Position numbers and translations under genes: made by a program. Of a stretch of DNA of 64,000 bases, positions 6,584 through 15,179 are shown piece by piece. The notes below the pieces were generated by a model, which was not told where the DNA came from, did not search any database, and saw only the letters and a list, made by a program, of their open reading frames with translations. The first letter of the stretch is position 1; each line of letters begins with the position of its first letter. The stretch is from Rhizobium sp. FY34 (GTDB taxonomy: Bacteria > Pseudomonadota > Alphaproteobacteria > Rhizobiales > Rhizobiaceae): the NCBI RefSeq assembly GCF_005222845.1, contig NZ_STFZ01000001.1, positions 62,001 through 126,000 on the forward strand, written 5' to 3'.

Positions 6584-8742
6584 TGCGCGGCGATCCCGGC
6601 AGTCTGTCAACCGCCCCGTGGGATGACCTTGAGGGGTTGGATTTCATCGTCGATCTGTCTATGGGAGCTTGGCGTGCGCGAGATGTAGCCCTGCAATTGG
6701 CCGAGGCGACAGATGCCGTACTGCCTCCTGTCGAACAGCTCCACCAGGATGACGATCCGGAAATCATAGCCCAGGGGGTGGATGCCGAAGCGCGCGGTTC
6801 GCTGCCGGTGCTGGTCGCGGTGCAGGATGCTCTGGCGTTATCGCAGGCTCTGGCACCGGCCTCATCCATCGGTGTGCTGTGCGCAAGTCCTCAGGGGCTG
6901 GCGGACGAGAATCTGTGGACCCTCGTTTTTCTGCGCCGCCTGGGTCACCGGATCACCCGGCTGGTGCCGCCCGCGGGGGAGCGCCAGCGAGAAGACTTGA
7001 TAGCTGGCCTGGATGAAGAGCAGCGGCATATGTTGCTTTTTCCGGGCCCGCTGCCCCTTGATCTGGCGGCGAAAAGCGGGCTTTCCGGCTCTGCCAATGT
7101 TTTCCTTCCTCGGTTTCCGCATGTTGTCCGGCCGCAATTGCGCCTGGCGCTCCCCGATATCCGGCCTGGTCTTCTGGCGCCACTTGCCCGTTTCGACGCT
7201 GAGGATGCCCGTATCCGGCTGATGACCCAAATCCTGGGACCTGCCTATTACGCCGACGCCGAATGGCTGACCGATACGGGCATGCAGCTCTTGCGATTGG
7301 GTGCCCACCGGCTTGCGCTTTGCGCCCTGAAACGGGCCTGTGACATTGCATCGGACACAATGGTACGCGCCAGGGCCGAGCTCAATCTCCAGGGCGTTCG
7401 GATTTTCGCGCATCTGTTCGCCGATGCCTCTGCCCATCCAGATAGCGGAACGGCCTTGCCGGCCGCTGTGCGAGAGCAACTCACGCTCCTGCGCGGTTGG
7501 TCGGAAATTGCCGGAGCGGATCCGTCGCGCGGGTTGCAGCGCATTGCCTGCACAATGCGGGCTGCCGAAGCAGCGACGCCGAAAAGCGTTAATGACCTGT
7601 TCGTCCTCAATATTGCTGCCCTTGGCCATTTGCGAAGCGGCGAGATCGAAATGGCGCTCGATACAGAGCGGCTGATCGAGAAGGAACTCACGTCATCCGG
7701 TGACCGGATCGATTACCGCGCCGAATTTATCAACGCCCTGAACCTTTCGCGCCTCTATCGCCGTAGCGGTGAAACGGAGCGCTATCGCCAGCAACTCGAT
7801 CGCGCCCTCGCTACATCCGAAGGGCTTCGCAATCTCAGCGACATTATCCAGATGAACCTGATGCGTGCCGAAGCGGGTGGCTCTGAAGACGAGCCCGCCA
7901 GTCACGTTCTGCGCGCAGTACTTGCCTGGTTGGCCTTGTCGCCGCCGGAGGCGATTGCGGCGCGGGCTCTGCGCCAGACGGGTGCGAACCCGACAGAGGC
8001 AGCTGCGATTGATGGCACGGTCTGCGAAGCCTTGCTCGCAAGATTGGAAGCCGCATTTCCGGGGCTAGTACCTGGACGTCCGGCCGGGGCCGTGGCTGTG
8101 GAGGGGTGTGTGCCACGCGGTAGCGCCGTGTTCGCGACACGTGCGGCAGCGCTTCTGTTGCTGCCGGAAAGCGGGTGGAGGCCCGGTCTCTCCCCGGCGT
8201 CGACGGCGCGTAGTCGGCTGAACGCTCTAGCGCTTGCCGCGCTTGAGATTGATTGCCCGGCACTATGCAGTCACCCGGCACCGCTGATCGGCGTCGATAC
8301 AGATTTCGGCACAGACATCCCGTGTGGCTGGTCTGGCCTGATCCGTCTTGCAGTCCTGCATGGCCTTGAACGCTGTTTGTGGCGCGACCGGCGCTTCGAA
8401 CTTGCGGCGACTGATCAGGATCATTTGCCTCTGTCTGCCAGCGTCACGCTGTCGCGTGGCGTGGCCGGACTGGAGTCTGTCACTTCGGGTGTCCGTGTGT
8501 TCTTCAAACGCTATCGCCGCCCTGCGACATTGACCGGTGCCGAATCCGTGTTCCTCAGGCAGGTCGAGGCTTCCCCCGGTCGCACGGTCGAGGTGGCCAG
8601 CCGTGCGATCGGCCTCGACCCTGTGGCCGGGGCTTTCATTGCTGCTTCCCTGCAGAAAAGACGCGTTCTCAGACTGGAGTATAGCCTATGCATGATGGAT
8701 GGTATCAGGTCGCCTTCTCTCGCGATGTCCGCGCACCTCTGA
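6583..8742 (+). CDS. Unknown 719-residue protein of the RiPP cluster, with helical repeat-like middle
   Basis: I do not recognise this protein. The ATG at 6583 shares one base with the SagB stop (TGATG); a GTG at 6580 is the alternative. No signal peptide or convincing membrane segment is visible. The first 200 residues alternate strand and helix (VLVAVQDALA, IGVLCASP, HMLLFPGPLP). Residues 220-440 are mostly amphipathic helices with a TPR-like look (ALCALKRACDIA, RAELNLQG, NALNLSRLYRRSGE). The C-terminal 250 residues are mixed, with several Cys residues but no obvious metal motif. It overlaps the Rieske gene by 55 bases, so it is translated with the pathway. A scaffold, an extra precursor-binding factor or a new tailoring enzyme are all possible. 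Confidence 0.75.
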   Translation: MRGDPGSLSTAPWDDLEGLDFIVDLSMGAWRARDVALQLAEATDAVLPPVEQLHQDDDPEIIAQGVDAEARGSLPVLVAVQDALALSQALAPASSIGVLCASPQGLADENLWTLVFLRRLGHRITRLVPPAGERQREDLIAGLDEEQRHMLLFPGPLPLDLAAKSGLSGSANVFLPRFPHVVRPQLRLALPDIRPGLLAPLARFDAEDARIRLMTQILGPAYYADAEWLTDTGMQLLRLGAHRLALCALKRACDIASDTMVRARAELNLQGVRIFAHLFADASAHPDSGTALPAAVREQLTLLRGWSEIAGADPSRGLQRIACTMRAAEAATPKSVNDLFVLNIAALGHLRSGEIEMALDTERLIEKELTSSGDRIDYRAEFINALNLSRLYRRSGETERYRQQLDRALATSEGLRNLSDIIQMNLMRAEAGGSEDEPASHVLRAVLAWLALSPPEAIAARALRQTGANPTEAAAIDGTVCEALLARLEAAFPGLVPGRPAGAVAVEGCVPRGSAVFATRAAALLLLPESGWRPGLSPASTARSRLNALALAALEIDCPALCSHPAPLIGVDTDFGTDIPCGWSGLIRLAVLHGLERCLWRDRRFELAATDQDHLPLSASVTLSRGVAGLESVTSGVRVFFKRYRRPATLTGAESVFLRQVEASPGRTVEVASRAIGLDPVAGAFIAASLQKRRVLRLEYSLCMMDGIRSPSLAMSAHL

Positions 8743-9605
8743 CGGAAGTTCATCTCGCGGGTGAGCCCATCGCCCTTGTGCGGAGGAATGAAGGGTCTCT
8801 GGCTGCGGTATCCGCCTGGTGTCCCCATCGCGGCGCCAATCTTTGTCGTGGCGGACTGCTGGATGGCGATGCGATCATCTGCCCGTTCCACGGCGTGAGG
8901 GTCAACCTGCAAGGAGAAGGCCGGTTTCAGGCGCGGCACCTTGATGTGGCGGAAATCGGGGGTCTTATCTTTGTCAAGCAGCCCGGTGGAGAGGACGCCG
9001 GATTGATGCGGACATTGCAGGCCATGGAGAAGCAGGCGCAGTTCGTGCCGGGCTTTGAACTGGCATTGCGTGCCGAAGCTGAGCTTGTGGTTGAGAACGC
9101 CTTCGACCAAAGCCATTTCCGCCCGGTCCACCGGGTGGAAAACCTGCCGAGGTTTCGTCGCGAGGACCATCCCGATGGCGCATATGCCGTGAGCGGCAGC
9201 TTCACCTTGCCAACTTCCCCATGGCAGAAGGGCAGGCGCGGTGATCTCGTCGATGTACCGTTTCGTGCTACGGCCTACAGTCCGACGATCGTACTCTCGA
9301 ACCTGGGCGGCGATCACCCCTACAGCATGATCACCACCGCCATGCCGATCTCCCCGACGGAAACCATTGCGCGCCTGTCACTGATCATGCCGGGAAGCCC
9401 AAGTCGCGAGGACTGTCTCTATCTGCTGGAACAGGCCAAGGCCGGCCTGATGCAAGACGCATTCATCTGGGAGGGCATGCGCCGGCCCGAAACCATCGAC
9501 CCGGTCGAAAGCGATGCGATCATCCTCGGCTTCCGCGTTTTTTCCGATGGCTTTCGAACCATTGGGCAAGGAGCTGTAGCAGGTGCCGGGATCGGCGTGT
9601 CATGA
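8688..9605 (+). CDS. Rieske non-haem iron oxygenase
   Basis: A 305-residue protein starting at ATG 8688, inside the end of the previous gene; the opening MHDGWYQVAFS is typical for the family, so this start is right despite the overlap. The Rieske [2Fe-2S] ligands are Cys45-x-His47 (CPHRG) and Cys65-x2-His68 (CPFHG). The catalytic iron site follows as N137-x2-D140-x2-H143-x4-H148 (ENAFDQSHFRPVH), so this is a full oxygenase and not only a ferredoxin. Such enzymes hydroxylate, demethylate or desaturate small molecules and need a reductase, which is not encoded here. In this cluster it probably oxidises the modified peptide (inference). Confidence 0.85.
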   Translation: MHDGWYQVAFSRDVRAPLTEVHLAGEPIALVRRNEGSLAAVSAWCPHRGANLCRGGLLDGDAIICPFHGVRVNLQGEGRFQARHLDVAEIGGLIFVKQPGGEDAGLMRTLQAMEKQAQFVPGFELALRAEAELVVENAFDQSHFRPVHRVENLPRFRREDHPDGAYAVSGSFTLPTSPWQKGRRGDLVDVPFRATAYSPTIVLSNLGGDHPYSMITTAMPISPTETIARLSLIMPGSPSREDCLYLLEQAKAGLMQDAFIWEGMRRPETIDPVESDAIILGFRVFSDGFRTIGQGAVAGAGIGVS

Positions 9606-10423
9606 CCGCCGCAGGGCTTTTCGTGCACCGTTTGCCGGCGCGAAGCGCGCCGTCATCTGGCTGTGTTCTGTGGGTCCATGGCTATACGCTGGACGGCACA
9701 GTCTGGGCCCCGCTGTGGCAATTCCTGCCTGAATTTGACCATATCGCACCGGATCTGCCCGGACATGGCCAATCACGGCCCTTTGCAGGCGACGAAACCT
9801 TGCCCGGTCTGGCCGATGGCCTTCTGGCTCTCGCAGAGGCTGAGGCAGCGCGAACTGTCGTCGGCATGTCATTCGGCGGTTCGATCGTCTTGGAGGCTGC
9901 AATCCGGGCGCCGCGGCTCTTTGCAGCGATTGTCCTCGCCGCGCCGGGGCTCGCCGGCGGTCCACAGGATCCAGAGGCGGCGACCTGTAATCAGGAGCTT
10001 ATCCGGCTTGCCGAACAAAGAGGTGTCGGCCCATGGCTGTCAGAGCGGTGGATGTCGGTTCCGCCAGGCGTCTTTGCCGGCCTGTCAGGAAGGCCCGCAC
10101 TGAGACGCGCGCTCGCTGAAATTGTCGGGCGGCACCCATGGCAGGAACTTTTCCAGCCGGTGATGCGCAACCTGATGGCGCGACCGCAAACCACGGCCGA
10201 GATTGCTGCCATTGCCGGCGATATTCTGCTTCTCGTCGGCGAAGACGACATGCCTGCCTTCCTGCGCTGTGCCGAACTCATCCGCCGCTCCGCCCGGCAG
10301 GCGCAGCGCAGCACAATCGCGGGCGCTGCGCATCTGTGCCTGCTGGAACAGCCCTCCATGGCAGCCGATCTGATCCGCAAGCATCTGCTGCCGCACTGCC
10401 TGAGAATGACACATGGGGCATGA
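9602..10423 (+). CDS. Alpha/beta hydrolase of the RiPP cluster
   Basis: A 273-residue alpha/beta hydrolase overlapping the Rieske gene by ATGA. The oxyanion-side motif WVHGYTLDG, the nucleophile elbow GMSFGG with Ser90, an acidic residue in LLVGEDD and the histidine in AGAAHLCLLEQ complete a normal catalytic triad. No signal peptide is seen, so it should act in the cytoplasm. In RiPP clusters such enzymes may cut the leader, hydrolyse or form an ester or amide, or cyclise the product. The sequence alone does not say which. Confidence 0.8.
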   Translation: MTAAGLFVHRLPARSAPSSGCVLWVHGYTLDGTVWAPLWQFLPEFDHIAPDLPGHGQSRPFAGDETLPGLADGLLALAEAEAARTVVGMSFGGSIVLEAAIRAPRLFAAIVLAAPGLAGGPQDPEAATCNQELIRLAEQRGVGPWLSERWMSVPPGVFAGLSGRPALRRALAEIVGRHPWQELFQPVMRNLMARPQTTAEIAAIAGDILLLVGEDDMPAFLRCAELIRRSARQAQRSTIAGAAHLCLLEQPSMAADLIRKHLLPHCLRMTHGA

Positions 10424-11201
10424 CCTGGATCGCCCTGATACCCTGATATGGCTGTGCTATTTGAGCGCCATTTACACCTGCTGTGTCCTGGCAACGCTTG
10501 TGATCCACGAACTCGGGCACGCACTTGCCGCACACTGGCTGGGCGTCGAGTATTCCATGTCGCTGACGAGTGTGATCAGTGATGGCGGAACCGATGTCCG
10601 ACGCGCAATGATTGCGGCGGCCGGACCAATGCTGTCTCTACTGCAGGGCGTGCTTGCTCTGGTCTTCCTGCTGCTGGCCGCACGCAATTCGGCGCTGCTG
10701 GCGCAATTTGGCCTGGTGATGGCCGCACTCGGCTTTTCGACTGCCTTCGGCTACCTGTTGACCACGCCATTCATCAGCACGGGCGACCTGGGAAAGGTGG
10801 CGAACTTGTTGCAGTTTCCGCTATGGCTGCGGATCCTGTTGGGCGTCGTGGGCGCACTTGCATTGACGGTGCTGGCGCGTTGGAGCGGCCATGCTCAACT
10901 GGCTCTGCTGCCGCCCGATTGGCGCGGCATGCCTGCATCGACCGCTTTTCTGCTGGGCGGCGTGGTTCCCTGGCTGGTTTCAATACCGGTGGTTCTGGCC
11001 CTGATGTGGCCTCCGCCTGCATTGCTTTCTCTGCTGTTCCCGTTTTTTGCCGGCTACTATCTGTTGATTGCCTGGTTCGACGGGCCAGTTTGGGCACGTG
11101 TGCCCAAACTGCCGGTGGCGCTGGAACCGCATCTTGCCGTCAGCCTTGGTGTTTCAAGCGCCATGATTATGCTGGCGGTTGTGCTGCGCTGGCGGGCCTG
11201 A
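10413..11201 (+). CDS. M50-type membrane metalloprotease
   Basis: A 262-residue integral membrane protein. The zinc motif His32-Glu33-x2-His36 (VIHELGHAL) lies in the first membrane segment, as in the site-2 protease (M50) family. About six hydrophobic segments follow. An ISTGDLGK segment near residue 122 may supply the third zinc ligand (Asp). It overlaps the hydrolase gene by 11 bases and is the last gene of the operon. It may cut the precursor leader at the membrane, which would fit the Tat-type N-terminus of the precursor (inference). No separate transporter gene is present before the strand switch at 11308. Confidence 0.78.
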   Translation: MGHDLDRPDTLIWLCYLSAIYTCCVLATLVIHELGHALAAHWLGVEYSMSLTSVISDGGTDVRRAMIAAAGPMLSLLQGVLALVFLLLAARNSALLAQFGLVMAALGFSTAFGYLLTTPFISTGDLGKVANLLQFPLWLRILLGVVGALALTVLARWSGHAQLALLPPDWRGMPASTAFLLGGVVPWLVSIPVVLALMWPPPALLSLLFPFFAGYYLLIAWFDGPVWARVPKLPVALEPHLAVSLGVSSAMIMLAVVLRWRA

Positions 11202-11307
11202 ATGCTGGCGCGGCAGGCGTGCTGGGAAATGATCGCTCGCCTGTTGTCTCGTGACGGATGAACGCGTCCGCTCTGAGTCAATAAGGTCCTGTTGCTGATA
11301 ATCGACG

Positions 11308-11982
11308 TCAGATATCGACGACCAATCCCTTCATCTTCAGCACGGCTTCCAGATTGCTGACTTCGATGACCGATTTGCCCTGTTTATAGGCTTCGATGAA
11401 GCCGGCTTCTGCATCTTCTCTCGCCTGCGACAGCTTCGCAGCCTCCTGAGCTTCCCCGCGGCGCACAACCACAAGGCCATCGGCATCGCCGACGATGATG
11501 TCGCCCGGATGAATGATCTCGCCGCCGACGACGATGGAATCGTTGACCGCCGCAATGGTTTCCTTGACGGTGCCCTTGATGCAGACGCTCAGCGAAAAGA
11601 CCGGGAAGCCGAGATCGCGCAGCTGCATCGTGTCGCGCACGCCGGTATCGGTCACCAGGCCACCAATGCCTTTGGCAAGGCAGGCATTGGCCAGCACGTC
11701 GCCGAAAGAGCCGGCCTCTTCGTATTCACCGGCCGATACGACGATGATATCGCCGGGCTTGGCATAGTTGATGGCCAGCTGCAGCATGAGATTGTCGCGC
11801 GGTGCGCATTTGACCGTGAAGGCCGGACCGCACAGCTTCATGCGGTAATCGACTGGCTTCAGGCGCGAGGACAGAGCGCCGCGACGCCCCTGGGCTTCGT
11901 GGATCGTGGCCGGCGAGAATTTGGCGAGCGCCTCGATATCGGCTTTTGCAGGCCGTTCGGCGATGTCTTTAATATGGATCAC
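11308..11982 (-). CDS. RraA-like / 4-carboxy-4-hydroxy-2-oxoadipate aldolase family protein
   Basis: A 224-residue protein. The start is GTG at 11982, with GGGAGG 7 bases upstream; a longer frame to 12042 has no such site. The body matches the RraA/HMG aldolase family: SPATIHEAQGRRGAL, GPAFTVKC, GEYEEAGSFGDVLANACLAKGIGG with the metal and substrate loop, VTDTGVRD and GDIIVGDADGLVVV. Family members are divalent-metal aldolases or oxaloacetate decarboxylases acting on 4-hydroxy-4-methyl-2-oxoacids. It follows a polar amino-acid ABC transporter on the same strand and may finish degradation of the imported substrate (inference). Confidence 0.82.
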   Translation of the reverse strand: MIHIKDIAERPAKADIEALAKFSPATIHEAQGRRGALSSRLKPVDYRMKLCGPAFTVKCAPRDNLMLQLAINYAKPGDIIVVSAGEYEEAGSFGDVLANACLAKGIGGLVTDTGVRDTMQLRDLGFPVFSLSVCIKGTVKETIAAVNDSIVVGGEIIHPGDIIVGDADGLVVVRRGEAQEAAKLSQAREDAEAGFIEAYKQGKSVIEVSNLEAVLKMKGLVVDI

Positions 11983-12006
11983 TGGAATTCCTCCCACGGT
12001 TGGACC

Positions 12007-12029
12007 GGCGGCGGGAACGTCCCGCCGCC
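12007..12029 (-). terminator. Strong intercistronic hairpin between SBP and RraA-like gene
   Basis: GGCGGCGGGA (12007-12016) and TCCCGCCGCC (12020-12029) form a perfect 10-base-pair stem with a 3-base loop. There is no T tract on either side, so mRNA end protection or partial termination after the abundant binding-protein message is more likely than full stop. Confidence 0.5.
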
Positions 12030-12087
12030 TTCTGTCACGCATATTGTTCTTGGATGGAGATGGCGGCGGGGCGAGAGCCCGGCGGCA

Positions 12088-12924
12088 TCAGGGGATCGGG
12101 TCGAACTTCAGTTCGGAGAGCGGCACGACCTTGTCGGCGCGTGTCATCTTGTATTCAGTGTTCGGGCCAAGCCACTTGTCCCAGATCTTGTTGATCTCAC
12201 CCGACGTGTCGAGCTTGCGCAGTACTTCGTTGATCTTGGCGGTTAGCGCCGGATTGTCCTTGGCCATGCCAATGCCAATCGGCTGGAACAGCATCGGATC
12301 CATGATCATCCGCATTTCCTTGCCCTTGGTCTTGGATTCGTTGACGAACTTGGTCGTCGTCATGGTGTTGGCCACCATGCCGCGTGCCTTGCCCTGCTGG
12401 ACGGCGAGATAGGCAGAGGCGGTGTCCTGGAAGGTCAGCGGCTCGGACTTATTGAGCTTGATCGACATTTCCGAGGTCGAACCCTTGGTCGAGGCGATGC
12501 GCTGGCCTTCGAAATCGGACTTCTTCTGGCCGGCATCATCGGCGGGAACGATCAGCATTTCCTTGGCCAGGTAATAGGGGTCGCTGAACTGGATCTGCTC
12601 GGCGCGGCTCAGCGTATAGGCAAGGTTGGCAACGGTGATATCCACACGGCCGAGCTTGACTTCCGGCACGCGGGCCTCGACGGAGACCGGCTTGACCTCG
12701 GCCTTCACGCCGATTTCCTTGGCAATGGCATTGCACAGGTCGACGTCGAAGCCGGCCATTTCGCGGGTCTTCGGATCGGGCGAAGCAAACGGCGGCACAT
12801 CGGCAAATGTTGCGCAGCGCAGGGTCTTGGATGACAGTATGGTATCGAGCTGATCGGCCTTGGCCGGCGAGATTGCCGCGACACCGGCGAGTGCTGCCGA
12901 AAGAGTGATGCATTTCCAGTTCAT
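12088..12924 (-). CDS. Amino-acid ABC transporter substrate-binding protein
   Basis: A 278-residue periplasmic protein. The N-terminus is a Sec signal peptide ending at SPAKA near residue 23. The mature part opens with LDTILSSKTLRCATFADVPPF and carries GFDVDLCNAIAKEIG and VDITVANLAYTLSRAEQ, the standard signature of family 3 solute-binding proteins for polar amino acids, opines and related compounds. The ATPase and two permease genes lie upstream on the same strand. Exact substrate unknown; the linked pyroglutamate and aminotransferase genes nearby hint at a glutamate-like or oxoproline-like compound (weak inference). Confidence 0.88.
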   Translation of the reverse strand: MNWKCITLSAALAGVAAISPAKADQLDTILSSKTLRCATFADVPPFASPDPKTREMAGFDVDLCNAIAKEIGVKAEVKPVSVEARVPEVKLGRVDITVANLAYTLSRAEQIQFSDPYYLAKEMLIVPADDAGQKKSDFEGQRIASTKGSTSEMSIKLNKSEPLTFQDTASAYLAVQQGKARGMVANTMTTTKFVNESKTKGKEMRMIMDPMLFQPIGIGMAKDNPALTAKINEVLRKLDTSGEINKIWDKWLGPNTEYKMTRADKVVPLSELKFDPIP

Positions 12925-12955
12925 TGCTGTTCTCCTTTGTTATTCTTCATGAATC

Positions 12956-13723
12956 TCAGTGACGCAGATCGGCCAGAAACCGCTGGGCACGGGGATGGCG
13001 GGGATTGTTGAAAAAGGTTTCCGGCGGCGCCGTTTCGATGATTTCGCCGGCATCGATGAACCAGATGCGGTCGGCCACATCGCGGGCAAAACCCATTTCA
13101 TGCGTCACGCAGAGCATGGTCATGCCCTCGGCCGCCAGGCTCTTCATCACGGCCAGCACCTCGCCGACCATTTCGGGATCAAGCGCGCTGGTCGGTTCGT
13201 CAAACAGCATGACCGGCGGCTCCATGGCGAGCGCACGGGCAATCGCCACACGCTGCTGCTGGCCACCCGAGAGCTGGGCCGGATAGGCCTTGGCCTTGTC
13301 GGCGAGACCGACGCGATCAAGCAGCCTCAAGGCCTTGTCATAGGCAACATCCGGCGCCACGCCCTTGACACGCACGGGCGACATGGAGACGTTGTCGACC
13401 ACCGACAGATGCGGAAAGAGATTGAAATTCTGGAAGACGAAACCGATGCGGCTGCGCAGAAGATTAAGCGCCTTCGTCGGCATCGGAGCGTGGATGTTCT
13501 GGCCATCAAAGGTGATCGAGCCGCTGCTGATTTCTTCCAGCCGGTTGATGGTTCGGATGAGGGTCGATTTTCCCGAACCCGATGGGCCGCAGATGACCAC
13601 GACTTCGCCTCGGGCCACTTGCGCATCGATATTCTTCAGGACGGGATGGTCGCCATAGCTTTTGCAGACATTCGACAGCCGGATTGCCGGGAGCAATTCA
13701 GGCGATGTGGCGGACTGGGTCAT
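12956..13723 (-). CDS. Polar amino-acid ABC transporter ATP-binding protein
   Basis: A 255-residue ATPase starting at ATG 13723; the open frame runs further upstream but there it is a shadow of the permease gene, and the ATG overlaps the permease stop by ATGA. Walker A is GPSGSGKST, the ABC signature is [15 protein letters not shown], Walker B is [12 protein letters not shown], and the switch histidine is in CVTHEMGFA. This is the GlnQ/HisP/OccP type that powers polar amino-acid import. It lies 31 bases upstream of the binding-protein gene. Confidence 0.92.
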   Translation of the reverse strand: MTQSATSPELLPAIRLSNVCKSYGDHPVLKNIDAQVARGEVVVICGPSGSGKSTLIRTINRLEEISSGSITFDGQNIHAPMPTKALNLLRSRIGFVFQNFNLFPHLSVVDNVSMSPVRVKGVAPDVAYDKALRLLDRVGLADKAKAYPAQLSGGQQQRVAIARALAMEPPVMLFDEPTSALDPEMVGEVLAVMKSLAAEGMTMLCVTHEMGFARDVADRIWFIDAGEIIETAPPETFFNNPRHPRAQRFLADLRH

Positions 13724-14475
13724 GGCTGCTCCAAGGCGATTGGGCGGGGTTCTGCCGGCACGGCAGGACCGCGTGTTTCGCCGGCACGCCGGCGGGTGAT
13801 CCGTCGCTCGATGATGTTGGCGACCTGCGTCAGGCTCCAGCAGATGGCGTAGTAGACGATCGCCAGAATGAGGAAGACCTGGAAGGGTTGTGTGAGCAGC
13901 TGGTTGTTCACCTGGTTTGCCGCAAAGGTCAGGTCCGGCACGTTGATGACGTAGCCGAGCGTCGTATCCTTGATCGTCGAGACAAAGGTGGAGATGATGC
14001 TGGGGATCATGTTGTAGAGCGCCTGCGGCAGGATGATGAAGCGCATGGCACCGAGATAGCTGTGTCCCAGCGCCTTGGCGGCCTCCATCTGGCCATGGCC
14101 GAGCGCCACGATGCCGCCGCGAACGACCTCGCTGAGGAAGGCGCCCTGATAGACGACGAGCGTTGTCAGCATGGTCACGAAGCTTGGAACATCCGCGCCG
14201 GTCAAAAGCGGCACGAGGAAATAGCTCCAGAGGATCAGCATCAGAAGCGGTACGCCACGGGTTATGTAGACCAGCGCCGTCACCGGCCACCGCAGCATCC
14301 GCCATTTCGACAGTCGCGCCAGCGCAAACAGGATGCTGACCGGGAAGGCCAGCGCAATGCTGAGCGCAGACAGGATGAGCGTGTTGGCAAGACCGCCAAG
14401 GGGGCCGTTCGGATATTGACCGATCAGCAGCAGAAGCCAGTGGTCGCTGATGATTGCGATCATGTCATTGATCAT
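13720..14475 (-). CDS. Polar amino-acid ABC transporter permease 2
   Basis: A 251-residue inner-membrane protein with about five membrane segments. The EAA loop that docks the ATPase is visible around residue 130-150 ([23 protein letters not shown]). This is the HisMQ family. It overlaps both neighbours by ATGA: upstream permease 1 and downstream ATPase. The two permeases share the [13 protein letters not shown] loop almost word for word, so they form a heterodimer from an old duplication. Confidence 0.9.
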   Translation of the reverse strand: MINDMIAIISDHWLLLLIGQYPNGPLGGLANTLILSALSIALAFPVSILFALARLSKWRMLRWPVTALVYITRGVPLLMLILWSYFLVPLLTGADVPSFVTMLTTLVVYQGAFLSEVVRGGIVALGHGQMEAAKALGHSYLGAMRFIILPQALYNMIPSIISTFVSTIKDTTLGYVINVPDLTFAANQVNNQLLTQPFQVFLILAIVYYAICWSLTQVANIIERRITRRRAGETRGPAVPAEPRPIALEQP

Positions 14476-15179
14476 CGGGCTGCTCCCCGAAGTGGATCGG
14501 CGCGCATCGACAGATAGGCGCCGGCGGCCATGATGAGCAGCGAGAAGAAGAGATAGAGCACGGTGCCGATTACATAGATCTCAAAGGTGCGGAAGCTGAG
14601 GTTTTCGACTTCCTTCACCGCATGCGTCAGTTCCGGCGCACCGATGACAATGGCGATACTGCTGTTCTTGAACAGGGAGACACTGTGATTGATGAGCGGG
14701 GGAAGCGCGTTGCGCACGCCCTGTGGCAGGATGACGAAGCGCATCGCAGACAGATAGCTGTGGCCGAGCGCCTTGGAGGCCTCCATCTGGCCGGTGCTCA
14801 CCGAGCGCAGACCTGAGCGCAGATCCTCGCTGAAATAGGCTGCCTGGCAGAGGCCAAGGCCAAGGATGGCAAAGATGGTTTCGGCATTGTGCGCAACAAG
14901 CCAGGAGGTCATCCAGTCCGGCAGAAGCGTGAAAATACCGAAATACCAGAGCATCAGCTGCACGAGCGTCGGGACGTTGCGATGGTAGGAGACATAGCCC
15001 GCCACCAGCCTGTCACCGAAGCGGAAGGGAGAAAACCGGATGCAGAGAAGGGAGAAAGCCAGCGCCATGGCCAGAAGCCAGGAGCCGATATAGATCACGA
15101 ATGTCATTTCGATGCCGTGCAGCAGCATCGCGGTATAGTCGGCATTGTTGAGGATGGCCCAGAGATCGAACCCTTTCAC
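14472..15179 (-). CDS. Polar amino-acid ABC transporter permease 1
   Basis: A 235-residue inner-membrane protein of the HisMQ family with about five membrane segments. The ATPase-docking loop reads [21 protein letters not shown] near residue 130. It is translationally coupled (ATGA) to the SDR gene upstream and to permease 2 downstream. Confidence 0.9.
   Translation of the reverse strand: MKGFDLWAILNNADYTAMLLHGIEMTFVIYIGSWLLAMALAFSLLCIRFSPFRFGDRLVAGYVSYHRNVPTLVQLMLWYFGIFTLLPDWMTSWLVAHNAETIFAILGLGLCQAAYFSEDLRSGLRSVSTGQMEASKALGHSYLSAMRFVILPQGVRNALPPLINHSVSLFKNSSIAIVIGAPELTHAVKEVENLSFRTFEIYVIGTVLYLFFSLLIMAAGAYLSMRADPLRGAAR

Noticed and set aside
13724..14305. Extended N-terminus of the ABC ATPase frame
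   Set aside because: This part is out-of-frame permease sequence; the ATPase begins at 13723 with an ATGA overlap.
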